From NCBI GenBank assembly GCA_013822395.1, contig PNKK01000021.1, positions 1 to 39,524 of the forward strand: a DNA stretch of 39,524 nt, read 5' to 3'. The stretch's first letter is position 1. Each line of letters starts with the position of its first letter. The translations under genes were made by a program, and so were the position numbers. This DNA comes from Anaerolinea sp. Lineage in GTDB: Bacteria > Chloroflexota > Limnocylindria > Limnocylindrales > CSP1-4. The notes beneath the pieces are model-generated. The model worked only from the letters and a program-made list of their open reading frames with translations, did no database searches and was not told where the DNA came from. Below, in pieces: positions 33,501 to 39,524 of the stretch.

Positions 33501-34136
33501 CTCGACCATGACCTGGCCGATCGGGCTGGCGCGGAGTCCCGCCCGGACTCGCTCGCGGTACTCCGGTTCGGTCTCCACGATGCCGCCGCCGGTGCCGCCG
33601 AGCGTGAACGCCGGACGGATGATCGCGGGCAGGCCGATCTCCGCGAGGGCCCGGTCCGCAGCCCCGGCTCGCCCTGCCTCGCTCGCGCCGCGGACGATCG
33701 CCGACGGCGCGTACGGCTGGCCGATCCGGTCGAGGAGGTCGCGGAACGCCTCGCGATCCTCGGCCATCTCGATCGCCTCGAGGGGCGTCCCGAGGAGCCT
33801 GACGTTGTAGCGTGCCAGCACGCCGGCACGGGCGAGGTCCATCGCGAGGTTGAGCCCAGTCTGCCCACCGAGGCCGGCCAGGAGCCCCTCCGGCTGTTCC
33901 GCCGCGATGACCGCCTCGATCGTCTCCACGGTCAACGGCTCGAGGTAGACCGCGTCCGCGACCGTGGGGTCGGTCATGATCGTCGCCGGGTTCGAGTTCA
34001 CAAGGACCGTTCGGACGCCCTCTGCCCGAAGGGCGCGGCATGCCTGTGTTCCGGCGTAGTCGAACTCTGCCGCCTGGCCGATCACGACCGGCCCCGAGCC
34101 GATGATCAGGACGGAGGCAGGCTTGGTGCCGGTCAT
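30558..34136 (-). CDS. carB: Carbamoyl-phosphate synthase large subunit
   Basis: A 1192-residue enzyme that makes carbamoyl phosphate from bicarbonate, glutamine-derived ammonia and two ATP, feeding pyrimidine and arginine synthesis. Both ATP-grasp halves are present: [21 protein letters not shown] at the start and [20 protein letters not shown] near residue 600, with [13 protein letters not shown] and [14 protein letters not shown] in each. It is about 115 residues longer than the E. coli enzyme. The extra length comes from an insert near residues 430-470 and three tandem [10 protein letters not shown] units in the MGS-like allosteric domain (about 1058-1087). ATG 34136 was chosen because [13 protein letters not shown] matches the family start. 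The frame stays open upstream through the APRSR-encoding 15-bp repeats, with another ATG at 34277. Confidence 0.95.
   Translation of the reverse strand: [1192 protein letters not shown]
30876..30965. repeat. 30-bp perfect tandem repeat, three copies, inside carB
   Basis: Three identical 30-base copies start at 30876, 30906 and 30936. On the coding strand each encodes [10 protein letters not shown]. The unit keeps frame. It falls in the MGS-like domain at the place that corresponds by eye to VNKVHEG in E. coli CarB, a stretch involved in binding nucleotide effectors. Confidence 0.95.
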
Positions 34137-34150
34137 CGGACGGGCTCTCG

Positions 34151-34234
34151 GCGCACGCGACCGAGGCGCACGCGACCGAGGCGCACGCGACCGAGGCGCA
34201 CGCGACCGAGGCGCACGCGACCGAGGCGCACGCG
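34151..34234. repeat. 15-bp tandem repeat before carB
   Basis: Five perfect copies of GCGCACGCGACCGAG (34151-34225) plus nine bases of a sixth. It lies just upstream of the carB start on the minus strand, where a ribosome binding site is expected, and no good Shine-Dalgarno sequence is present there. The unit is a multiple of three, and the carB frame is open through it (APRSR units). Confidence 0.95.
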
Positions 34235-34366
34235 CCAGCCGGCAGCGAGCCCTTGTGGTCGGCGGTGTCCGCTGCATGGACGTCCCACGCGCAAGCCCGT
34301 GCGACAAGCGGCGCCCGAGGCCCTCATGTGATGGACCCGGGGCGCCGTCAGACGCGATCGGCCCTC

Positions 34367-34411
34367 CTTGTCGGCCCGATTTCCCGCTGCATGAACACAC
34401 GGGCCGACAAG
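34367..34411. repeat. 12-bp perfect inverted repeat, 21-base loop
   Basis: CTTGTCGGCCCG (34367-34378) pairs with CGGGCCGACAAG (34400-34411). It lies mid-way between carA and carB. It could form a stable hairpin in the leader RNA of carB or be a protein site. Confidence 0.85.
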
Positions 34412-34484
34412 CGCGGGCAACCATGCGCGGACCCGGGCCTTCGCGCTCGGCGCTGTGCTCACGGTGACCATGCACTCGGCACGT

Positions 34485-34500
34485 GAGGGCTCAAGCCCTC
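34485..34500 (-). terminator. Possible hairpin downstream of carA
   Basis: GAGGGC-TCAA-GCCCTC forms a 6-bp stem 55 bp after the carA stop. No U run follows, so it is a weak terminator candidate, possibly a processing or attenuation hairpin between carA and carB. Confidence 0.3.
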
Positions 34501-34554
34501 GCATTGCCTCGCGACAAGTGATTGCCCCGCCGGGGCTGATGACTGCCACCCGCT

Positions 34555-35745
34555 TCACGGATTCTCGAGTCCCGTCGCAGAGCGCCGCGCGCCGGCGCAG
34601 GCCGCGACGAAGCGGTCGAAGACGGCAAGGGCATCCAGTGGGCCGGGGGCTCCCTCAGGATGGTACTGAACGGTCTCGATCGGGAGCTCACGGTGCCGGA
34701 GGCCCTCCACCGAGCCGTCGTTCAGGTTGACCTGGCTGACATGGAAGCCCGATGTCGGCGGCAGCGTGTCCGCCACGACCTGGACCTCGTGGTTCTGGGC
34801 GGTCACCTGGACGAGGCCGGAATCGAGGTCCTGCACCGGATGGTTGGCCCCGTGGTGCCCGAACCGGAGGCGACGCGTCTCGGCGCCGGCGGCACGCCCG
34901 ACGATCTGGTGGCCCAGGCAGATCCCGAGGAGCGGCCGCCCATCCTCGATCACCGCTCGGGCCAGGGCCATCGGGCCGGCGAGGCGCGCGGGATCGCCCG
35001 GGCCAGGCGAGAGGACGACGCCGGCGATCTCCGGCACCAAGACGGCGGCGGCGGAGGAGGTGTGCGGTAGCACGCGGACCCTCAGGCCGCGCCGGACGAG
35101 GCTCCGGACGATGTTCGCCTTGAGGCCGAAGTCGACGATCGCGACGAGCGGACCGGCCGAACCCGCATCGCCGTGCTCCGTGACGTCCGCGGGCGAGACC
35201 TGCCCGACGAAGTCCTGGTCCTCCCAGCGCGGGACTGCCGATGCCGCACGTGCCGCTGCCTCGCGGTCCAGCGCATCCGGCTCGAGGATCGCCCCGCGCA
35301 GGCTCCCGTGCGCCCGAAGGTGACGGGCGAGCGCGCGGGTGTCCACACCGGCGATCGCGGGGATCCCGTTGTTGCGCAGGAGCGCGGCCAACTGACGCGC
35401 GTCGTCGAGCACCGCTGCGGTAGCGTTCGCGACGACCAGGCCGCGCAGCCATGGCCGGATCGACTGGTCGTCGGCGACGAGGCGGCCATAGTTGCCGATC
35501 AGCGGATAGGTCATGACCACGACCTGGCCGGCGTACGAGGGGTCCGTGCAGACCTCCTGGTAACCGGTCTGGCTCGTGTTGACCACGAGATCCCCGCCCG
35601 CCGCCACGGGTGCTCCGAAGGCAACCCCGGGGAAGACCGTGCCGTCCTCGAGCGCCAGCAACGCCGAGCCCAGATCACCGATCCGGGGATCGACGACGGC
35701 GCTCGGCCGGGGCTGCGGAGGCCGAGGCTGAGGAAGAAGGATCAC
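34555..35745 (-). CDS. carA: Carbamoyl-phosphate synthase small (glutaminase) subunit
   Basis: A 396-residue glutamine amidotransferase subunit. The N-terminal domain reads ALLALEDGTVFPGVAFG and TSQTGYQEVCTDPSYAGQVV. The class I GATase domain has the nucleophilic Cys in LLGICLGHQ and the His/Glu pair in YHPEGAPGP. It splits glutamine and channels ammonia to CarB. The start was set at GTG 35745 (VILLPQPRPPQPRP), because an ATG eight bases upstream is out of frame and runs into a stop. No strong Shine-Dalgarno site is seen. carB follows after an unusual 418-bp spacer. Confidence 0.93.
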   Translation of the reverse strand: MILLPQPRPPQPRPSAVVDPRIGDLGSALLALEDGTVFPGVAFGAPVAAGGDLVVNTSQTGYQEVCTDPSYAGQVVVMTYPLIGNYGRLVADDQSIRPWLRGLVVANATAAVLDDARQLAALLRNNGIPAIAGVDTRALARHLRAHGSLRGAILEPDALDREAAARAASAVPRWEDQDFVGQVSPADVTEHGDAGSAGPLVAIVDFGLKANIVRSLVRRGLRVRVLPHTSSAAAVLVPEIAGVVLSPGPGDPARLAGPMALARAVIEDGRPLLGICLGHQIVGRAAGAETRRLRFGHHGANHPVQDLDSGLVQVTAQNHEVQVVADTLPPTSGFHVSQVNLNDGSVEGLRHRELPIETVQYHPEGAPGPLDALAVFDRFVAACAGARRSATGLENP

Positions 35746-35858
35746 GCGGACATGCGCGCGCCCGAGGCAGGGTTCAGAGGAATGGCGGTGGCGCCGGATC
35801 GCGGGGCGCGGCGAATTCCGCCGCCGATGGAGCTGGGCGCAGCCATCGAGCCTCCTTC

Positions 35859-35902
35859 CCGGCCTCACGGGACCGGTTCGCCGGCCTCACGGGACCGGCT
35901 CC
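35859..35902. repeat. 22-bp direct repeat upstream of carA
   Basis: CCGGCCTCACGGGACCGG followed by TTCG or CTCC occurs twice head to tail (35859-35880 and 35881-35902). It lies in the gap between the divergent carA and sortase-like genes and may be part of the carA leader. Confidence 0.7.
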
Positions 35903-35972
35903 AAGGGTGCCGAAAGCGTAGCACGGGTCCGTCGCCGACCGAGACGAGCGACGCGACGCTGTGGACGCGACG

Positions 35973-36004
35973 CCCGAAGGCGTGACATCCCGAAGGCGTG
36001 ACAT
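35973..36004. repeat. 16-bp tandem repeat before the sortase-like gene
   Basis: Two perfect copies of CCCGAAGGCGTGACAT, followed by CGGGAG, about 35 bp before the ATG at 36039. It could hold a regulator site or simply be slippage. Confidence 0.8.
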
Positions 36005-36038
36005 CGGGAGTGGCGGCTTCATGACGTAGGGTTCGCGA

Positions 36039-36956
36039 ATGCATGATCCGATCCGCCGCCCCGTGGCGCGTCAGCGCCGGCTCCTCGCCCTCGTGACCGC
36101 GACTGTCGTGGTCGTGACGCTCCTGGCCGCGACGGGATCCTCCGCGTCGGCGGCATCGATCCGCCGAACCTGGGGGGCCCAGCTCGCCACGGGCGCCGCC
36201 AGCGGGACCGCGACTCTTATGGGCTATTGGGCAGGGAATGGGTCCCTGAGCCTGAACCTGACCGGTCTCCAGCCGTCGACCACGCAGCCGATCATCGTGT
36301 ACCGCGGAACGTGCGTAGCGCCGACGAGGATCGCAACGCTTCGGGCAGCGGTGGCCGACGCAGCGGGCGCCGTCTCGACGACGTCGCCGGTGTCGACCGC
36401 AACCATGAATTCCATCTGGGCGTACGCTCGGACCACGGCGGTCGCGATCAAGATCGGTACGGGATCGGCTGCCCTGTGTGGCGCGCTGCGCTTTGCCGTG
36501 GCGACCCGGGTCGCGATCCCGAGCCTGAAGATCGACCTTCCGATCGTCAAGCCGCCCAGCGGCTACCCGCTGTGCAACGTGGCGATGTACATCAAGGAGC
36601 TGTCCCAGCCCGGCGAAGCCGGGGTGAGCTTCATCTATGCCCACGCCCGGAAGGGGATGTTCCTGCCGTTGCTCGATCGGTCAAAGGTCAACAACGGGGC
36701 CAGCCTCATCGGCATGACCGTCCGGGTCTGGACGAGCGATAACCTCCTCAGGACCTATCAGATCACGAAGGTCCGCCGCCACGTGTCGTCCTTCGGCAAT
36801 GCGTTCGATCTCGAGTCAGAACAACTCTGGCTCCAGACGTCGGAGGGTCCGCGCGGCACAGTTGCCAAGCTGATCGTCGTCGCGAAGCGGATCGGCGTCG
36901 AGACGGCCAGCCAGGAGGCATCGCACCCGACCGCGCGCCCGGTAGCCTGCAGATAG
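36039..36956 (+). CDS. Secreted sortase-like protein with Ser in place of the catalytic Cys
   Basis: A 305-residue exported protein. A signal peptide (basic RRPVARQRR, hydrophobic core to about residue 30, likely cleavage after ASA at about 39) is followed by a domain of about 110 residues (GTATLMGYWAGNGSLSLNL) with Cys92 and Cys147 that may form a disulphide. The C-terminal 140 residues resemble a class E/F sortase: IPSLKIDLPIVKP, then FIYAHARKGMFLPLL with His202, then LWLQTSEGP at 263-271, then LIVVAKR with Arg284. Sortases have TC in that last loop, but here the codon is TCG, Ser268. It may be inactive, or a serine-type variant. The gene is divergent from carA and converges on tRNA-Lys. 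Confidence 0.72.
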   Translation: MHDPIRRPVARQRRLLALVTATVVVVTLLAATGSSASAASIRRTWGAQLATGAASGTATLMGYWAGNGSLSLNLTGLQPSTTQPIIVYRGTCVAPTRIATLRAAVADAAGAVSTTSPVSTATMNSIWAYARTTAVAIKIGTGSAALCGALRFAVATRVAIPSLKIDLPIVKPPSGYPLCNVAMYIKELSQPGEAGVSFIYAHARKGMFLPLLDRSKVNNGASLIGMTVRVWTSDNLLRTYQITKVRRHVSSFGNAFDLESEQLWLQTSEGPRGTVAKLIVVAKRIGVETASQEASHPTARPVACR

Positions 36957-36973
36957 ACAGGAGCCGGGCGAGG

Positions 36974-37048
<75 letters not shown>

Positions 37049-37442
37049 GCGAAGGGCGAGAATACCGCACCGGCCCGAGGTTCGCGCCAACGCCGCTTGT
37101 CAATGCCGATGCCAGTCCCCACTCGGCCGACGGTAGCCGACTCGGATCGCGTGAGCCGACTCGACCCTCTCCCCCGTCAGCGACCTTGTCCGCCGGCTTG
37201 ATCGTCAGGTGGGCAATTTCCCGGGGTCATCACGACGACAAGGTCGCTGGGGAGGCTCTGAGCCGGGCACAGCGCCCACTATCTGCCACCCGCCGCGCAT
37301 CATGTGGCCCGGCTCGGCGGGGCTTATCACGTCAATGACGCCGGAATGCCCGCCTGACAATCACAGACGAGCCGAAGGGTCCCCGCGGCAGACGTCGGGC
37401 AGGAACGCCCGGAGCGTGTGGAACGTGGCATGGCCGCGACGC
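37049..37442. other. Gene-free gap, 394 bp
   Basis: No credible coding region is visible between tRNA-Lys and the aldehyde dehydrogenase stop; open frames here look like chance. It holds a direct repeat AGCCGACTCG (37135-37144 and 37154-37163) and a 13-bp inverted repeat (37178-37249), perhaps remains of a small element. Confidence 0.6.
37178..37249. repeat. 13-bp perfect inverted repeat
   Basis: CAGCGACCTTGTC (37178-37190) and GACAAGGTCGCTG (37237-37249) flank 46 bases. The size would fit a small non-coding element or a structured RNA. No transposase is nearby. Confidence 0.85.
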
Positions 37443-38993
37443 TCAGTCTGCCTGGTTGTCAATCTGGGCGCGCTGAAGCTTCCCGGAGAAATCGACGTAG
37501 ATCGACTTCCATTCGGTGTACGTGTCGAGGGCTGCATGACCGGCCTCGCGGTGGCCGTTGCCCGTCTCCTTCCAGCCGCCGAAGGGAAGGTGCGTCTCGG
37601 CGCCGGTCGTGCCGGCGTTGACGTAGACGATGCCGGTCTCGAAGTCGCGCATCGCCCGGAAGGCTGTGTTGACGTCGCGGGTGAAGATCGACGCCGACAG
37701 GCCGTAGCGGGTCTGGTTCAGCGCCGTGATCGCGGCATCGAGATCGTCGACCGGGATGACCGACAGGACCGGCCCGAAGATCTCCTCCTGGCCGATCCGG
37801 TCCATCGGCCGGACCCCGGTGAAGATGGTCGGCTCGAAGAAGCTGCCGTGGGCGAGGTCACCGGCGGTCGCCGGCGAGCCACCGAGAACGAGCTCGCTCT
37901 CCCCACGCCCGACGTCCACGTAGCTCGCCACCTTCTCGACGGCGGCGGGGTTGATGAGCGGTCCGACATCGACGGCTTCGTCGAGCCCCGATCCCAGGCG
38001 GAGGGCACGAGCCCGCGTCTCGAGGCGCTGGAGGAGCGGCTCGACGACAACCCGCTCCACGATCACCCGCGAGCAGGCCGTGCACCGCTGGCCGGTCGTC
38101 CCGAAGGCGGACCAGAGGATCCCGTCCGTCGCGAGGTCGAGATCGGCGTCGCGCAGCACGACCACGCCGTTCTTGCCGCCGAGCTCCAGGGATACGCGCT
38201 TCAGGCGCCGCCCGGCGCGCTCGGCGATCCGCTTGCCGGTGGCCGAGCTGCCGGTGAACGAGATCACAGGCACGTCCGGCGAGTCGACGATGGCGTCCCC
38301 GACCTCGGCGCCGGAGCCGGTGACGAGGTTCACCGTCCCCGGTGGGAATCCCGCCTCGGCCATGAGCTCCACGAGGAGCGTCGCGCAGTGGGGCGTGTCA
38401 CTGGCCGGCTTGAAGACGACGGTGTTGCCGGTCACGAGCGCCGGCATCATCTTCCAGCACGGGATCGCGATCGGGAAGTTCCAGGGCGTGATGATCCCGG
38501 CCACGCCGATCGGCTGGCGGATGCTCATCGCCCACTTGTCCGGGAGCTCCGAGGGCACGGTGTCGCCGAACATCCGACGGCCCTCGCCGGCCATGAGGTA
38601 GGCGATGTCAATCCCCTCCTGGACGTCGCCGCGTGCCTCGGCGACGACCTTGCCCATCTCGCGGGTCATCGCCCGCGTGAGCCGCTCCTTGTGCTGAACC
38701 ATCAGCTCGGCGAAGCGGTACAGGATCTCGCCACGCTTCGGGGCGGGCGTCGCGCGCCATGCCGGGAAGGCCACCTCGGCGGCCCTGATCGCCATCGCCG
38801 CGTCCGCGGCGGTTCCGGCCTGGAACCGGCCGATGACGTCGCGCCGGTCGGCCGGGTTGACGCTCTCGAAGGTCTCGCCGGTGACGCCTTCGACCCACTC
38901 GCCGGCGACAAACAGGCGAAACGTTGAGGACGCGATCAACCCACCGTCACGATCGCCTGCCGCCGGTGATGCAGGCCAGCCGATCTCGGCCAT
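37443..38993 (-). CDS. NAD(P)-dependent aldehyde dehydrogenase
   Basis: A 516-residue ALDH-superfamily enzyme. The PWNFP motif is at about 170-174, the general base Glu270 is in LELGGKN, and the nucleophile Cys304 is in GQRCTACS. The C-terminal segment NAGTTGAETHLPFGGWKETGNGHREAG is typical of the group that handles semialdehydes such as 2-oxoglutarate semialdehyde or aminoadipate semialdehyde. The substrate cannot be set from sequence. The start ATG 38993 has AGGAG eight bases upstream. It appears to stand alone, 111 bp from the next upstream gene on the same strand. Confidence 0.95.
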   Translation of the reverse strand: MAEIGWPASPAAGDRDGGLIASSTFRLFVAGEWVEGVTGETFESVNPADRRDVIGRFQAGTAADAAMAIRAAEVAFPAWRATPAPKRGEILYRFAELMVQHKERLTRAMTREMGKVVAEARGDVQEGIDIAYLMAGEGRRMFGDTVPSELPDKWAMSIRQPIGVAGIITPWNFPIAIPCWKMMPALVTGNTVVFKPASDTPHCATLLVELMAEAGFPPGTVNLVTGSGAEVGDAIVDSPDVPVISFTGSSATGKRIAERAGRRLKRVSLELGGKNGVVVLRDADLDLATDGILWSAFGTTGQRCTACSRVIVERVVVEPLLQRLETRARALRLGSGLDEAVDVGPLINPAAVEKVASYVDVGRGESELVLGGSPATAGDLAHGSFFEPTIFTGVRPMDRIGQEEIFGPVLSVIPVDDLDAAITALNQTRYGLSASIFTRDVNTAFRAMRDFETGIVYVNAGTTGAETHLPFGGWKETGNGHREAGHAALDTYTEWKSIYVDFSGKLQRAQIDNQAD

Positions 38994-39104
38994 CTGTCAG
39001 CTCCTCTCGCCGCTCGCCCAACCGGCGGATCAGGGACGCCGGCCGAGGTAGGGTTATGGAGAGGATAGCCCGGGCGGCGGATGGGGCGGAGGAGCCCAGC
39101 CGGA

Positions 39105-39452
39105 TCAGTTCACCGTGCTCCCGTCGGTCGCTCTTCCCACCAGCCATCCCGCGAGGGTTGCGGCCAGGAGCATCGCGAGGGCGATGACCCAGTTCTCGCC
39201 CAGGTAGGCGAACAGGCCAAGGGCCAGCGCGGCGGGATAGGCAGCGGCCACCCCGCCACACACTGCCAGCAGGCCGGTTGCCTGCTTCGTCGCCCGACCT
39301 GCTGCAAACCCGAGGGCACCACCCAGAACCACGCTGGCCGGAAACGGCACACCGCCAGCGATCGCCGCGACAATGACGACGAGCGCGGCGAGGAAGATCG
39401 CGACCGATCGGCTTCGGATCAAGCTTGGCTTCCGAAGCTGGCTGAGTGACAC
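39105..39452 (-). CDS. Small hypothetical membrane protein
   Basis: A 115-residue protein with three or four membrane segments (VAIFLAALVVIVAAIAGGV, ASVVLGGALGFAAGRA, GLLAVCGGVAAAYPAALALG, VIALAMLLAATLAGWLVGR). The Gly/Ala-rich helices suggest tight packing. No family is recognised. The start GTG 39452 is the only one that includes the basic N-terminus SLSQLRKPSLIRSR; an ATG is not available. It is 111 bp upstream of the aldehyde dehydrogenase and may share its transcript. The remaining 72 bases of the window show no further gene. Confidence 0.6.
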   Translation of the reverse strand: MSLSQLRKPSLIRSRSVAIFLAALVVIVAAIAGGVPFPASVVLGGALGFAAGRATKQATGLLAVCGGVAAAYPAALALGLFAYLGENWVIALAMLLAATLAGWLVGRATDGSTVN

Positions 39453-39524
39453 CGATCAAAAGTCCTCGTTCCTACCGGACGAGATCTGCCGCGCTTGGTC
39501 GCAGCAAGCGCAGCGAACCTCTAC

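Larger units (their letters stand above)
34137..34554. other. carA-carB spacer, 418 bp, repeat-rich leader
   Basis: No gene is visible here. carA and carB usually touch or nearly touch, so this spacer is large. Reading from carA it holds GCCCCG-C-CGGGGC (34524-34536), GAGGGC-TCAA-GCCCTC (34485-34500), a long 12-bp inverted repeat (34367-34411) and 5.6 copies of a 15-bp repeat ending 15 bases from the carB ATG. It may contain a promoter, attenuator or a processed leader for carB. Confidence 0.7.

Noticed and set aside
30144..34331. A very long plus-strand open frame opposite carB.
   Set aside because: It is antisense to a clear carB and its product is Arg/Gly/Asp-rich nonsense. Only its first 85 codons are meaningful, as an oxidoreductase remnant.

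Overview
The window is very GC-rich DNA with dense, mostly minus-strand gene strings, many ATGA/GTGA start-stop overlaps, GTG starts and long meaningless antisense open frames. The gene set (form II CO-dehydrogenase-type hydroxylase, TPR-rhomboid, M16 peptidase pair, DUF5937-type ArsR regulator, LLM-oxidoreductase remnant, sortase-like secreted protein) suggests an uncultured terrestrial or freshwater Chloroflexota bacterium (Limnocylindria-like). An actinobacterial relative cannot be excluded from sequence reading alone, and no taxonomic marker such as rRNA is present.

Layout. 26-1528 (+): an archaeal-type AAA ATPase with a C-terminal nuclease-like domain, convergent with what follows. 1584-13529 (-): one long operon for a beta-glucan, most likely beta-1,3-glucan (laminarin/callose type). 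It is read as sugar-binding lipoprotein, a strong stem-loop, two permeases, LacI regulator, GH116 beta-glucosidase, GH16 surface glucanase lipoprotein, a 1130-residue clan GH-Q glucan phosphorylase, and finally a MoxR ATPase. A perfect LacI-type palindrome (GTGAGAGCGCTCTCAC) sits in front of the first gene. The inferred flow is: GH16 cuts the polymer outside, the ABC system imports oligosaccharides (its ATPase is not encoded here), and the phosphorylase and GH116 enzyme finish them inside.

13824-18631 (-): form II CoxS-CoxL-CoxM in the form II order S-L-M, ending in a molybdopterin-binding (MoeA/MogA-like) protein. 18812-19855 (-): a MetE-like protein that seems to lack zinc ligands. 19948-21132 (-): a TPR-rhomboid fusion. 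21370-21909 (-): a shrunken PfkB-like fold. 22065-24046 (-): an operon of a small membrane protein with an acidic repeat tail, an ECF sigma factor, and a membrane anti-sigma-like protein with a similar Ser/Pro/Asp/Glu tail. A 61-bp perfect direct repeat precedes it. 24274-28406 (-): an active and an inactive M16 peptidase followed by an MFS exporter.

28644-30103 (+): an ArsR-family regulator and a small gene, each with a GTTAG-N8-CTAAC operator candidate at its 5' end. 30144-30450 (+): a frameshifted LLM-oxidoreductase fragment. 30558-35745 (-): carA-carB, with a 418-bp spacer full of repeats and a triplicated 10-residue unit in the allosteric domain of CarB. 36039-36956 (+): a secreted sortase-like protein with Ser in place of the catalytic Cys. 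36977-37048 (-): tRNA-Lys(CUU). 37443-38993 (-): an aldehyde dehydrogenase. 39105-39452 (-): a small membrane protein.

The best candidates for new biology are the sigma/anti-sigma operon with matched acidic tails, the 61-bp leader repeat, the two-site ArsR circuit, the triplicated effector-site unit of CarB, and the Cys-to-Ser sortase-like protein. All functional statements come from reading motifs by eye; no database search was run.
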